Assembly: GCF_045679555.1 (NCBI RefSeq)
Contig: NC_092087.1
Span: forward strand, 85,328,367-85,392,366
Direction: 5' to 3'
DNA length: 64,000 nt
DNA from: Salvelinus alpinus
Taxonomy: Eukaryota; Chordata; Actinopteri; Salmoniformes; Salmonidae
Position 1 is the first letter of the stretch. Each line of letters begins with the position of its first letter. Below the pieces are notes generated by a model that saw only the letters and a list, made by a program, of their open reading frames with translations, made no database searches and was not told the origin of the DNA. Of this stretch, positions 19,529 to 43,971 are shown piece after piece. Position numbers and translations under genes: made by a program.

Positions 19529-22500
19529 TTTGATTTGATTTGATTTGGATCTCTTTTAGTCCCCATTTGGACTAATCTTCCAAGAGTACTTAATAAACAT
19601 TAAAATACAATTTATAATACGAACACATTTCCACATATAACACACTATTACAAACATACATATATACTAACATAATGACCCAATAAATACTCAATCTAAA
19701 AAATATTGATTCTTCATCTACTAATGTCGCACAACATTTCTATGTATTATATTTAAATCGTTTTAAAATAATGTTTAAATGTATATATTGAAAGGTTTCT
19801 GGTTTGCTCAGTTAATTTATTCCAATTCTTTATTGCTCTAAATCGAAATGTTCTTTTGCCTATTTCTCTTTTCTGTCTGGACAACGCATAGATGGTGGAC
19901 AATCTATTCCTAGAATTTACGGAATGTCTGTCTCTTACCAACTGAATACCGTTGTGAAAGAACTTGGCTGTTTTAAATGATGTATATTATGAAATAAAAT
20001 AAGCATGTTCATTTCAATTATCTTATCGATTGATGAACAACCAAGAACATTGCGCATGACTGCAACAGAAGAACCATATCTCCACCTTTAAACAATCCTT
20101 GCTGCTTTGTTCTGTGCATTCTGCAGCCTCCTAACTTAACTTGATGATGCATTTCCCCAGACCACAGAACAGTAGTTCACCTGACTCTCAATTAATGCTT
20201 GTGTTATTTGCTGAAGACTTTTTCCTGGGACATATTTAGTTATCCTTCTGATTATGCATGCTGTTTTAATATATATTTTTTTACATCGATTAGTTATTTG
20301 AGACGACCATGATAAGCAGTTGTCTAGCTGCACTCCCAATAGTTTGGTTTCTGCCACTTCTTCAATTTGTACTCCTCCCATACTTAATTGTATCCCATGC
20401 TGTTTTGGCCTTTTCCTAGTGGAACACACCAATATAACTTTGGTTTTCTTGGTGTTTAAAACAAGTTTGTTTTGGCAAACCCACTCCCTAATATTCTCCA
20501 AATCTCCTTGTGAAGCTTGCTGTACCTGTTGCACCGATTGACTTGCTGCATAAATTGTAGTATCATCTGCAAATATAGTAGCTTGAGTTTCAGCTTAGGC
20601 ATAAGGAAGGTCGTTGGTATATATTAAATAAAGAAGTGGCCCAAGGCAGCTGCCCTGCGGTATTCCACAGTTTAACACATGAGGGGAAGAAAATGATATA
20701 GGTGGACTGTTTCCTGTCAGTTAGATATGACTGTACCCAATTCAATGCTACCTCCTTAAAACCATAATGCATTAATTTTGTCAAAATTATTTAATGATCC
20801 ACTAAATCAAATGCTGCACTAAAATCTAAAAATAGTACACCCACAAACTTGCCATTATCCATAGCATTGAGCCACTTGTCAGTCATGTCAACCAATGTAG
20901 TGGTAGTGGAATGTTTTTTGCGATAAGCATGCTGATTGGCTGTAATCAGATCATTCTTTTCCATGTACTCCCATATTTGTCTACTCACAATACCCTCCAA
21001 TATCTTACTGAGTGTAGGGAGTAGACTAATTGGTTGACTATTGGCAGGAGTAATGGGTTCTTTGCAGTCTTCGGAATAGGACACTGTTCATTTGCAAATA
21101 TCCCCATTTCCAGTGACCAATTAAATATATATCTCAGTGGAACTGCAATCTGGGGAGCAGCACAGCGAAGCAAAAAATTGTCCATAAGACCATAACCTGT
21201 AGATTTACCATCAGGTAATGACTTCAATAGGTTTAACACCTCCTCCACTGACACCGTTTGCAGACTAAAAGAGCAGATCTTGTTGCTCATAATATGATCA
21301 TCAATCCATTGGACAATAGCTTGTTTGGAAGAATGTATGTTTACATTGTTGCTCAGTAAACTAATTTTCTTTGTAGAAAAATCTGCAAAATGATTGGCAA
21401 TATCAACTGTTTATTTTATTAATCTCCCGTCAACCTCCACACTAGATGGGCATGATGAGATAGATGTACCAAGTAAGCCCTTAACTGTGTTCCATACCTT
21501 TTTTAGAATCATTTTTACAATCAATAAAAGCATTTAACTGCATAATTACGTAATGTTCTATAATTCTGTTCATCAATTTCTAATTTTGACTTGGCTGCTA
21601 AGACTTTTGCCATATTTCTTTGAGAAAACACCTCACCCAGTTCATCATCAATCCATGGAGATGGACGAGCACCAACTGTACTCTTTCTTATAGGGGCATG
21701 ATGGTCCATTACCTCAGTGAGAAAATCAATAAAACATTCTGTAGCATGATTTAAATCATCCTCTAGATAAATCAGCTCCCAGGGTACAGCAGCCAAATCA
21801 TTTAGAAATAGCTCATGATTAAATGTTTAAAAATGTATCTTAACCACAATCCTAGGGGGTTTCTTTGGAACCTTGGTGTTCATGGTTATGGTCACAATAT
21901 TATGGTCTGTCCAGCCCACTGGCATTGATCTGGCTTTTAAGCATTGCAATGGTATATTACAGAAAATCAGATCAATGCATGTGTCTGAACGATGACCCAA
22001 CTTAATTGATGATCTAGTAGTATCATTAACCATTTGTTTCAAACCACAGTTCTTGGCATATCTCATCAATTTCGTTCTATTTGAATTATTATGATCCTTC
22101 CAATTTATACTAAAATCACCCAAGATAAATACATCTCTGTTGCTATCTGTGGCCTGGTCAAACCCAGTACATAAGTAATCCAGATAGGACACCTTAGAGC
22201 TAGGAGGTCTATACACACATCCTACCAATATGGCTGCCTGGTGAGGCAGATGTACCTGAGCCCATAGTGCCTCTATTTGACATACATTAATGTCATTCCT
22301 CCTCTTAAAAGGTATATGATTCTGAATGTACAGTGCTACACCCCCACCATTCCTATTCCTATCTTTTCTCAGTAGACTATATCCATGAATGTTAATTTGC
22401 CCATCATTTACAGATGCATCTAAATGTGTTTCGGTCAAAACCAAAATATGAATATTATTTATGTTGACCAAGTTAAAAACCTCATGTATTTTGTTAGGAA

Positions 22501-22620
22501 GGCTACATACATTAACCTGAGCCATATGCAACCCTTTCCTTATCAAGTGGAGATCAATAGAGCATGTATTCATTATAGTTGAAGTTGTCATGATACACTA
22601 CAACACACAAACTCACATTT
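19529..22620 (-). mobile_element. Second LINE family, antisense, decayed
   Basis: On the minus strand: an endonuclease part (22591-21827: VLTETHL, GGGVALYI, ILGDFSINW, GWTDHNIV), then RT pieces (LFLDFSAAFDLVDH, QPISLLPTLSKILE) and a C-terminal part (NTKKTKVILV, KLLGVQLDNCLSW). Frames are broken at several places (near 20600, 20790, 21070, 21800). The 3' tail is atcaaatcaaat-like, seen at 19530-19545 in antisense. Clade is CR1/Rex-like by motif; uncertain. Confidence 0.82.
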
Positions 22621-22744
22621 GAAAATTAAATTAAAATAGCCAGGGAGTTACTCCCTCTCAGTTTTTACAGTGTGGTTTACTGTCAATACAGTATAAGCAT
22701 CATGTTGTAAATGAGATCAACATTTTAGACAATAAATACATTGA

Positions 22745-23715
22745 TTATTTGATCAACTGTTAATAAACTCAGCAACAACAAAAAAAGTCCTCTCACTGTC
22801 AACGGTGTTTATTTTCAGCGAACTTAACATGTGTAAATATTTGTATGAACATGACAAGATTCAACAACTGAGAGATAAACTGAACAAGTTCCACAGACAT
22901 GTGACTAATGGAAAAATGTGTCCCTGAACAAAGGGAGTGGGTCAAAATCAAAAGTAACTGTCAGTATCTGGTGTGGCCACCAGCTGCATTAAGTACTGCA
23001 GTGCATCTCCTCCTCATTGACTGCACCAGATTTGCCAGTTCTTGCTGTGAGATTTTACCCCACTCTTCCACCAAGGCACCTGCAAGTTCCCGGACATTTC
23101 TGGGGGGAATGGCCCTAGCCCTCACCCTCTGATCCAACAGGTCCCAGGAGTGCTCAATGAGATTGAGATCCGGGCTCTTCGCTGGCAATGGTAGAACACT
23201 GACATTCCTGTCTTGCAGGAAATCACCCACAGAACGAGCAGTATGGATGGTGGCATTGTCATGCTGGAGGGTCATGTCAGGATGAGCCTGCAGGAAGGGT
23301 ACCACATGAGGGAGGAGGATGTCTTCCCTGTAACACACAGCGTTGAGATTGCCTGCAATGACAACAAGCTCAGTCCAATGATGCTGTGACACACCGCCCC
23401 AGACCACACTGCTGTGACCCTCCACCTCCAAATCGATCCCGTTACAGAGTACATGCCTCGGTGTAACGCTCATTCCTTCGACGCTAACCGCGAATCCGAC
23501 CATCACCGCTGGTTAGACAAAACCGGGACTCGTCAGTGAAGAGCATTTTTTGCCAGTTCTGTTTGGTCCAGGGACGGTGGGTTTGTGCCAATAGGCAACG
23601 TTGTTGCCGGTTATGTCTTGTGTGGACCTGCCTTACAACAGGCCTACAAGCCCTCAGTCCAGCCTCTCTCAGCCTATTGAGGACAGTCTGAGCACTGATG
23701 GAGGGATTTGTATTG
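22745..23715 (-). mobile_element. Tc1-like transposon, different family, truncated
   Basis: The minus-strand transposase (23506-22961) has the catalytic QHDNATIHTA and SPDLNLIEHSWDLLDQR motifs of a DDE/D Tc1 element. The N-terminal DNA-binding part is missing; the element stops near 23715 where a LINE tail begins. Confidence 0.8.
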
Positions 23716-24120
23716 TTTTATTCATTTCACCTTTATTTAACCAGGTAGGCCAGTCGAGAACAAGTTCTCATTTACAACTGCGACCTGGCCAAGATAAAGC
23801 AAAGCAGTGCGACACAAAGAACAACACAGAGTTACACATGGAGTAAGCAAACGTACAGTCAATAACACAATATAAAAATATCTATATACGGTGTGTGCAA
23901 ATGAGGTAAGATTAAGGAGGTAAGCCAATAAATAGGCCGTAGTGGCGAAGTAATTACAATTTAGCAATTAAACACTGGAGTGATAGATGTGCAGAATATG
24001 AATGTGCAAGTAGAGATACTGGGGTGCAAAGGAGCAAAAACAAAAATAATAACAATATGGGGATGAGGTAGTTGGATGGGCTATTTACAGATGGGCTATG
24101 TACAGGTGAAATGATCTGTG
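23716..24120 (-). mobile_element. LINE 3' end, antisense
   Basis: Complementary to the 3'UTR of the LINE at 42035-42960: tttatttaaccaggtaggcc, cgagaacaagttctcattt, aactgcgacctggccaagat. Only untranslated sequence. Confidence 0.75.
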
Positions 24121-24540
24121 AGCTCCATGCACCGTCCGGATATGACAGAGGGAGGAAGAGGAGAACAATGAATACAAAGATTAAAGAAGTGGGTGAGGGA
24201 CTGTCTCCCTACTTTAAAAGGGAACAGGAGGCTTGGATAGAATGGGGTGTTGGGGGGTGTCACCCCTTTTGTAGTCCTCTGGCACACAGCACAGACAGCA
24301 TACTGGACACACAGTAGGAGTGTGTGAAGTGTCAATCAGTGAAGAGTGAAGAGGAGTGCTCCTCTGATTTCCTTCCCCTCTCTCTCGGCCTGAGCTGTGA
24401 AGCATGTCATCATTGATGTCATATGATGGAGATGATGTCATCATTAGAATCTTGAGGGGGGGCGTTTCCCCGGCAACTGCCTCTACGACAACCATGTTGT
24501 AGACACTAAAGGGGGTCATTGCAGGGTTTGTCCCCCCCTT
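24121..24540 (+). other. 3' flank of the TPR/CCCH gene, duplicated
   Basis: Matches 47848-48250: gtccggatatgacagag, aaaagggaacaggaggcttg, gatagaatggggtgttgggg, ggtgtcacc. The coding exons are missing in this copy. It shows that the receptor duplication carried along a piece of the neighbouring gene. Confidence 0.7.
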
Positions 24541-35939
<11,399 letters not shown>

Positions 35940-35964
<25 letters not shown>

Positions 35965-36215
35965 AGAGAACCACCACAGAACCTGGATTGAAGAGAACCA
36001 CCACAGAACCTGGACTGAAGAGAACCACCACAGTACCTGGACTGAAGAGAACCACCACAGTACCTGGACTGAAGAGAACCACGACAGAACATGACTGAAG
36101 AGACCCACCACAGAACATGACTGAAGAGACCCACCACAGAACTTGACTGAAGAGAACCACCACAGAAACTGGACTGAAGAGAACCACCACAGAACCTGGA
36201 CTGAAGAGCTACAGC
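35940..36215 (+). repeat. 27-bp minisatellite in 3'UTR, unit B
   Basis: About ten copies of gaagagaaccaccacagaac plus ctggact, beginning at the last codons and continuing past the stop. Homologous to the arrays of units A and D. Confidence 0.9.
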
Positions 36216-36536
36216 ATCAAACCAAAGCTAGGCCTCACAATGCTATTCTCTTACTATCATTATGCTTTCTTATCTATTAGGTTTTCCAGACAATGACCTT
36301 TAACTTTTGAGTGAATGCTGGAATTTAGATTGTTATCCTAATGATAAATACAGTATGTATCTAGATGATCAATACAGTATGTATATAGATGATAAATACA
36401 GTTTGTATATAGATGATAAATGGGATAGATTATGCTTCTGCTATTTTTCTATAAGATTTTGCTATTTACAGATTTGATTACATTTCATGTAGAAATATGT
36501 TGAACTATTCATTAGCTCTGCTCCTTCAGGTGTTTA
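36216..36536. other. 3' region of unit B
   Basis: 36180-36480 matches 12280-12560 of unit A (ctacagcatcaaaccaaagc, aggcctcacaatgctatt). Probable remaining 3'UTR; no classical AATAAA was identified with confidence. A short ttagatgataaatacagt repeat lies at 36345-36420. Confidence 0.5.
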
Positions 36537-38205
36537 GTAAGCCCACCGCATGCTAGGTAACGCTAGTATCGACATCCTATCCAACACAGCTGAAACTATA
36601 GTAAGACCACCACATGCTAGGTAATGCTAGTATCAACATCCCATCCAACACAGCTGAAACTATAGTAAGACCACCACATGCTAGGTAATGCTAGTATCAA
36701 CATCCCAGCCAACACGGCTGAAACTATAGTAAGAACACCACATGCTAGGTAATGCTAGTATCAACATCCCATCCAACACAGCTGAAACTATGGTAAGACT
36801 ACCACATGCTAGGTAATGCTAGTATCAACATCCCATCCAACACAGCTGACACTATAGTAAGACTACCACATGCTATGCAATGCTAGTATCAACATCCCAT
36901 CCAACACAGCTGAAACTATAGTAAGACCACCACATGCTAGGTAATGCTACTATCAACACCCCATCCAACACAGCTGAAACTATAGTAAGACTACCACATG
37001 CTAGGTAATGCTAGTATCAACATCCTATTCAACACAGCTGAAACTATAGTAAGACCACCACATGCTAGTTAATGCTAGTATCAACATCCCATCCAACACA
37101 GCTGACACTATAGTAAGACCACCACATGCTAGGTAATGCTAGTATCAACATCCCATCCAACACAGCTGAAACTATAGTAAGACCACCACATGCTAGGTAA
37201 TGCTAGTATCAACATCCCATCCAACACAGCTGAAACTATAGTAAGACCACCACATGCTAGTTAATGCTAGTATCAACATCCCATCCAACACAGCTGAAAC
37301 TATAGTAAGACCACCACATGCTAGGTAATGCTAGTATCAACATCCCATCCAACACAGCTGAAACTATAGTAAGACCACCACATGCTAGTTAATGCTAGTA
37401 TCAACATCCCATCCAACACAGCTGAAACTATAGTAAGACCACCACATGCTAGGTAATGGTAGTATCAACATCCCATCCAACACAGCTGAAACTATAGTAA
37501 GACCACCACATGCTAGGTAATGCTACTATCAACACCCCATCCAACACAGCTGAAACTATAGTAAGACCACCACATGCTAGGTAATGCTAGTATCAACATC
37601 CCATCCAACACAGCTGAAACTATAGTAAGACTACCACATGCTAGGTAATGCTAGTATCAACATCCTATTCAACACAGCTGAAACTATAGTAAGACCACCA
37701 CATGCTAGTTAATGCTAGTATCAACATCCCATCCAACACAGCTGACACTATAGTAAGACCACCACATGCTAGGTAATGCTAGTATCAACATCCCATCCAA
37801 CACAGCTGACACTATAGTAAGACTACCACATGCTAGGTAATGCTAGTATCAACATCCCATCCAACACAGCTGAAACTATAGTAAGACCACCACATGCTAG
37901 GTAATGCTAGTATCAACATCCCATCCAACACAGCTGAAACTATAGTAAGACCACCACATGCTAGTTAATGCTAGTATCAACATCCCATCCAACACAGCTG
38001 AAACTATAGTAAGACCACCACACGCTAGGTAATGGTAGTATCAACATCCCATCCAACACAGCTGACACTATAGTAAGACCACCACATGCTAGGTAATGCT
38101 AGTATCAACATCCCATCCAACACAGCTGAAACTATAGTAAGACCACCACATGCTAGGTAATGCTAGTATCAACATCCCATCCAACACAGCTGAAATTATA
38201 GCTAG
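36537..38205. repeat. 64-bp minisatellite, about 26 copies
   Basis: Unit: ctatagtaagaccaccacat, gctaggtaatgctagtatca, acatcccatccaacacagct, gaaa. Period exactly 64 bp. Variants (ctagttaatg, gctgacac, cctattcaac) recur in the same order, showing a higher-order structure. No spacers, so not CRISPR-like. Confidence 0.95.
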
Positions 38206-38794
38206 CCTTGATTAGTAATCACAGCATCAGCTTCCCCACTAAGGTCCAATGTGATAACTTGAAATCTGAGGAAGAAAGTTCGGTTTAAGAAGTAGTATGA
38301 CATTTTAAATGATGCCGTACATCTATGAATATATGCTTAATGATAAAAAGACCCAGTAATGCTCGACTGCTGAACAGTGCATATAGCGGCCAACAGCATT
38401 TGGGCCAGCACGATGGTGGTAGATATGACCCACTCTCACTAAAACTACTGTAGCAGAGTGAGTCTCATCAGGGTATAAGATGCCTGCATACTCACTATGT
38501 ACAAGCATACATGATAACATGCGTAAATGTATTACTAGCAGAAGATGAATAAGAATGAATAACAGTAGCTAATACACGATGACTAGAATGAAGTGATCGC
38601 TACAGTAGCATACAATGTAAAGATGGACCGACAGGGAGGCCTACCTATGTAAAATACATAACAGGATTAGAACATGGCTAATAAATCAGAGCCTGAACCT
38701 ACTGTTGCAGATAAGGATGAAGGTAATATTAGAGTGACACAAATTATACCAGAAAATGGAAACTAATAATATGACTCATGCAACAGTATAAAAT
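38206..38794. other. Intergenic, nothing recognised
   Basis: No gene, repeat array or transposon end could be supported. Confidence 0.4.
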
Positions 38795-39493
38795 TGTATT
38801 TGTCAACATGTGCGGAATACAACAGGTATAGATCTTACAGGGAAATGCTTACTTACAAGCCCCTTAACCAACTATGCTTTCAGAAGTTACGAAAAAATAA
38901 GTTACGAAAAAATAAGTGTTAAGTAAAAAATAGAAAATAAAAGTAACAAATAATTAAACAGCAGCAGTAAAATAACATTAGAGAGGCTATATAAAGGGAA
39001 AGGGGGTACCTAGTCAATTGTACAACTGAATGCATTCAACTGAAATGTGTCTTCTGCATTTAACCCAACCCCTCTACAGGGGGTATCGTACAGAGTCAGT
39101 TTGGGAGGCACCGGTTAGTTGAGGTAATATGTACATGTAGGTAGAGTTAAATTGACTATGCATAGATAATAAACAGAGTGTTGCAGCAGTGTCTTGGTAG
39201 CCCTTTGATTAGCTGTTCAGGAGTCTTATGGCTTGGGGGTAGAAGCTGTTAAGAAGCCTTTTGGACCTAGACTTGGCGGTCCGGAACCGCTTGCCGTGCG
39301 GTAGCAAAGAGAACAGACATGATGACTGGGGTGGCTGGAGTCTGACAATTTTTATGGCCTTCCTCTGACACTGCCAGGTTAGAGGTCCTGGATGGCAGGA
39401 AGCTTGGCCCCAGTGATGTACTGGGCCATACGCGCCTTTTGATCGGAGGCCGAGCAGTTGCCATAACAGTCGGTGATGCAACCAGTCAGTATG
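38795..39493 (-). mobile_element. LINE 3' end, antisense
   Basis: The minus strand at 39496-39209 encodes the C-terminal end of an L2-like ORF2 (SKRLLNSFYPQAIRLLNS), followed leftwards by its 3'UTR. A small inserted retroposon piece is at 38985-39075 (gtacaactgaatgcattcaa), also seen at 62900-62955. Confidence 0.75.
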
Positions 39494-39501
39494 CACTAAT
39501 G

Positions 39502-40846
39502 CAGCCTTTCTTAAAGTTGGGTCACGGACCTGTTAATGGTGGGTCGCGACGTGTCAGTGTAAATACATAATTATTTCATTAATTACTGGAATTGATTTGG
39601 CCAAGTGCATCTGCGCTCTCTGTTCAATGTGCTTTCTGCTTAAGCAGCGGTCTCTGCTCAGTTTCGCAGCTGCGCGAGTGTGAGAGGGAGATACCTGTGT
39701 GCATCGGAGTTGTGTACCGGATCTCTTTTTCTGCGGTTTTCTTGAAGATCACTCGGCGACACACGACCAGCGCTGTCGTTCAGATTGTTGGCGTTTTATA
39801 ACAGGTGATAAGCAGTAATAAGGGAGTACTAACTAACTCTCATAGTAGTAGATGTGAGTTTCTCTTTCAATCCCCTGGCCTTGTACACGGCTAATAGCTA
39901 ACATTCGCCAAAGCAAGCTAGCTACTGATAGTGCAACCCTAAGTAACAGTACAGATGAAGATGAAAAATGATCAGGCCTACTTTACATCTTACTGTAGAA
40001 ATGATTGTCGAAAACCAGTCTAGGTTGGAGCTGTTGCTGTTAAAATACAATAATAATTGTTATTCTTAACTGGAATGAACTGATTGACGCAAGATGCTTT
40101 TTGAGGCAAACACACTCACAGTTCTGGGTTGCTCATGTACATTAGGAAGCGGTCTCCTGCCTGACTGAGAAAGCAGTAGATGTTCTGGTCCAGTTTGGCA
40201 CCACATACCTATGTGAGTCAGGGTTCTCAACTCTGACATAGTTAAAAAACAAGTACAGAAACAGTTTCAAGGCTGAGCATAACCTCAGTGTTGCACTGTC
40301 AAAAACAGAGCCCAGAAGAGACATGCTCTCATTAGGACTGTGTGGGGGTTTTCTGGTCTACAGATGTGATCAATCAGTTTATTCCAGTTCAGAATAAAAA
40401 AAGATGTATTGTAGTTTAACAGCAACAGTTCCAACCTAGACTTTCAACAATCATTTCTACAGTAAGATGTACAGTAGGCCTGATCATTTTTCATCTGTAC
40501 TGTTACTTAGGGTTGCACTATCAAAAAAGCCTGTGTGTGTGTTCTGTTATTCATCTGTGTGATGTGATCAATCCTTTTATTCCAATTCAGAATTAAAATG
40601 ATTTATTGTATTTTAACAGCAACAGTTCCAACCTAGACAGATATGTAAGAGTGTTTTCAATGGGGGAAAATAAACATGAATACATATTTAATTTCATTGT
40701 TATTTGTTTTTGTCTATATTGCATTTATTTTAGGCATAAGGGCAATGAAATGTACTGATATTTATGTATAGTTGCATATTTTCCTGAGTTTGGGTCCCAG
40801 GAAAACACAGAATGGTGCATTCTGGTCCCAGGCTGAAGAACCCCTG
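39502..40846 (+). mobile_element. hAT transposon remnant with 8-bp target duplication
   Basis: Flanked by cactaatg on both sides (39494-39501 and 40847-40854). Ends cagcctttcttaaagttggg and the complement of ggctgaagaacccctg. Inside, 40150-40320 reads as the C-terminal dimerisation region of a hAT transposase (LTEKAVDVLVQFGTTYLCES, then KNKYRNSFKAEHNLSVALS) with a stop. It also has a long internal inverted repeat (39928-40060 against 40400-40535). Confidence 0.82.
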
Positions 40847-40854
40847 CACTAATG

Positions 40855-41484
40855 AGCTAGCAGACGCTCTGAGCAAATCAGAGTAGAAGTGCAGCTAAAG
40901 TGTAACTATACAAATGCACTAGTCCAGACCAGTCTGCAAGTTCCTTTGAAGGCTTCTAGTTTAAACTGTGTAAGGGAATAGGGTTCCAAGAATAATAACC
41001 AGAAATATTTTGTACAACATTTGAATAGTGACTGTCGGCGAAAGTCACACTGACTAATGTGACTGGGATGACCTGTAAAATGTAAGCTATGGCTGATAGT
41101 GTGCATTGATTGCAGCGGTTTCGTGAGCTGGACACATGCTGTACTAAACTAGTTAACGTCCACAGACTGAAACACTACTGAATCACTGTGATAAACACCA
41201 TCTTCTGCTCATGATCAGAAAACATTGCTTCTCACTCACTGTATAGCAACACATAGCCTGTATGCTAGTCTAGACACATAGCCTGTATGCTAGTCTAGTA
41301 TAGACTACTTCCTCTTTGTATGGATGAAGGACTATTCTCCATGATGGTTCACGGAGCACACTGACTCAGCTCAAAGCTGGTATTGGGAACAAACAAGTAG
41401 GCTATATGATAGACTACTCCTGAGGCTAATTCTACTTAGCTAGCTAGTTTGTATCCAGCTATTAACTGAAAACAGAGCAGCAAC
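40855..41484. other. Intergenic, nothing recognised
   Basis: Contains a short direct repeat tagcctgtatgctagtctag (41256-41300). No gene is supported. Confidence 0.4.
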
Positions 41485-41754
41485 ATGGTTGATCCTCGCA
41501 ATCAATCACATCACCGCAGCAGCCAAACATTGCAACATGAGCATATTGAACAATGCGGGCGAGGTTCAAACACAGCTAGCGAGCACTTACAAAGAAAACA
41601 TTATAGCAGAAATCAGCAGCATAGCGAGAAACAGCTAGTTACAACAGCAGAGTCAATGGAGAAAAAGAAGCCAGCGCTTAGTAGCAGCAAGCGGCAGAAG
41701 GATGTAAGAGCAGACCCGGTCAATAAGGAAGTCGTGAATGATACTAGCCTCTAA
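41485..41754 (+). CDS. Unrecognised 89-aa hydrophilic ORF
   Basis: ATG in a fair context (agcaacatgg) to TAA. Product is rich in Gln, Ser, His and Lys (QSHHRSSQTLQHEHIEQC, EKKKPALSSSKRQKDV). No family recognised. It could be an exon 1 of the decayed neighbouring TPR/CCCH gene or a chance frame. No splice donor was chosen. Confidence 0.2.
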   Translation: MVDPRNQSHHRSSQTLQHEHIEQCGRGSNTASEHLQRKHYSRNQQHSEKQLVTTAESMEKKKPALSSSKRQKDVRADPVNKEVVNDTSL

Positions 41755-42034
41755 TTGGTGCAATCTCAGTTGAGGCAGGCACTCGGGTTTCCTTTCTGAA
41801 CTAGCTCCGCTTAATAAATAGCCTTATTTTCTTGTGTACTTATCTGTTTTTGATCTTTTTCTATGGGATTTAGCCAATTCCAGATTTTTTATAATAGATA
41901 AAGTATTGGCTTGTTTTAGTGACACAAAAGGAATAATATTGATAAGAGCTTTTAAATAATTTTAGCTCTGGAGTTGCTCCTGATTTGTTTAAATACGTTT
42001 TACTTTGTATTGGTGTCAGATATTATTGGGCATT

Positions 42035-42960
42035 TTATATTTTATATTATGTTATACCATATTGTTCACTCACGCCGCCAAACTTACCCTAGTGAAACTG
42101 ACTATCCTACCGATCCTCGACTTCGGCGATGTCATCTACAAAATGGCTTCCAATACTCTACTCAGCAAACTGGATGCAGTTTATCACAGTGCCATCCGTT
42201 TTGTTACTAAAGCACCTTATTCGACCCACCACTGCGACCTGTATGCCCTAGTCGGCTGGCCCTCGCTACATGTTCGCCGTCAGACCCACTGGCTCCAGGT
42301 CATCTACAAGGCTATGCTAGGTAAAGTGCCGCCTTATCTCAGTTCACTGGTCACGATGGCTACACCCACCCGTAGCACGCGCTCTAGCAGGTGTATCTCA
42401 CTGATCATCCCTAAAGCCAAAACCTCATTTGGACGCCTTTCCTTCCAGTTCTCTGCTGCCTGCGACTGGAACGAATTGCAAAAATCTCTGAAGTTGGAGA
42501 CTTTTATCTCCCTCAACAACTTTAAACATCTGCTATCCGAGCAGCTAACCGATCGCTGCAGCTGTACATAGTCCATCGGTATATAGCCCACCCAATTTAC
42601 CTACCTCACCCCCCCATACTGCTTTTATTTCCTTTTCTGCTTTTTTTGCACACCAGTATCTCTACTTGCACATGACCATCTGATGATTTACCACTCCAGT
42701 GTTAATCTGCTAAATTGTAATTATCTGATTTATTGCCTACCTCCTCATGCCTTTTGCACACATTGTATATAGATTCTCTTTTTTTCTTTTTTTCTACCAT
42801 GTTATTGACTTGTTTATTGTTTACTCCATGTGTAACTCTGTGTTGTTGTCTGTTCACACTGCTATGCTTTATCTTGGCCAGGTCGCAGTTGCAAATGAGA
42901 ACTTGTTCTCAACTAGCCTACCTGGTTAAATAAAGGTAAAATAAAAAAAATAAAAAATAA
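42035..42960 (+). mobile_element. LINE 3' part, sense, 5' truncated
   Basis: Encodes the C-terminal domain of an L2-like ORF2 (42063-42570: LTILPILDFGDVIYKMAS, HWLQVIYKAMLGKVPPYL, CDWNELQKSLKLE), then 3'UTR and tail ggttaaataaaggtaaaata. The antisense relative of its 3'UTR is at 23716-24120. Confidence 0.87.
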
Positions 42961-43370
42961 AAATTGTTCAGTGTAATAAAATTGCTTGTTTTATTACCAA
43001 ATTATGAATTATTACCTATTTTAGATACATTACATTTTGAAGTTTTTTTTTTTACATTGAATACAGTACAAGTATCATGTTGTAAATAAGCTCAAAGTTA
43101 GACAATAAATAGACAACAAATAAATAAATAATGTTTCTTGTATTTCTGCCTATTGTACACATGATGGCGCCATTGAGCAACATAATGCATGAGTGGCTAG
43201 CCTATAGGTCAGCCAGGGATACTCCATTACTGTCAGGAGATAAACTGTAATAGATCAACAATCAGCACTGTTCATCAACAAACACACACACGAACATGCA
43301 CGCACACCCACATGTAAACACATACTGAGTCTGGAACTTGCCAGAGTCTTTCCCGGTAGTTCAGACGTTG
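42961..43370. other. Intergenic, no gene seen
   Basis: 43040-43240 shares words with 15090-15270 (atttctgcctattgtacaca), perhaps an older duplication with the unit A 3' flank. Confidence 0.35.
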
Positions 43371-43465
43371 TATGGGTGTGTGTGTGTGTGTTTATATGTG
43401 TGTATGCGTGTGTGTGTTTTTGCGTGTGTGTGTGTGTGTTTTTGCTTGTGTGTGTGTGTGTGTGT
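43371..43465. repeat. Impure (GT)n microsatellite
   Basis: Interrupted GT runs with TTTT interruptions. No function seen. Confidence 0.9.
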
Positions 43466-43569
43466 GGTATGGGTATGTTGCTCCCTAAACTATTGCAGGA
43501 GAACTCTAATGTAAGTGGTCCAACAGATTTACTAGGTGGTAAAGGTCTGGATGGACTATTTCTACATTG

Positions 43570-43727
43570 ATCTCATTTCTTTGGTTCTTTGGGAATGTGG
43601 TTCATACTGCTACTGGTGTCTGGAGCTCTACCCCTCTGCCCTATCAGATGCTCAGAAGTTCATCCAGCTCAACCCTGATTGGCCAAAGGGATACTTCTTC
43701 AAGGGGAGTGCACCGATGGGGTTGAAG
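43570..43727 (+). pseudogene. TPR exon of a decayed TPR/CCCH gene
   Basis: Reads CYWCLELYPSALSDAQKFIQ then LNPDWPKGYFFKGSAPMGLK, a clear tetratricopeptide repeat (NPDWPKGYF, A..DA..). A donor gtcagt follows at 43728. The acceptor is not clear, and the upstream frame soon stops. A second possible exon at 43883-43945 (acceptor cccctcag) reads LNKNVPEFEAACCY then stop. Later exons are at 47342-47816, separated by a 3.1-kb transposon. Confidence 0.55.
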
Positions 43728-43971
43728 GTCAGTGTCTGAGCTTTCTACTGTGAATGTGGAAATGGCTGATTCTGTGTGTGTGTGTGTCGGTCTGTCTTCT
43801 CCCTCTCTCCACTCCTTCTATCTCCCCATCCTTTCCTCCCTTCACTCTCTCACTTCATCTCCTCTACCTCCCCTCCCCTCAGTTTTCCTTAAATGGCCTT
43901 CTGAATAAGAATGTACCAGAGTTTGAGGCTGCGTGTTGCTACTGATGTCCACCTGACAGCACAGTAGAGAT

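Noticed and set aside
18879..19538. 219-aa and antisense Pro/Gly/Arg-rich frames
   Set aside because: They come from a GC-rich 27-bp repeat within a deleted LTR retrotransposon.
36537..38205. CRISPR-like array
   Set aside because: Units are contiguous with no unique spacers, and the context is a vertebrate genome.
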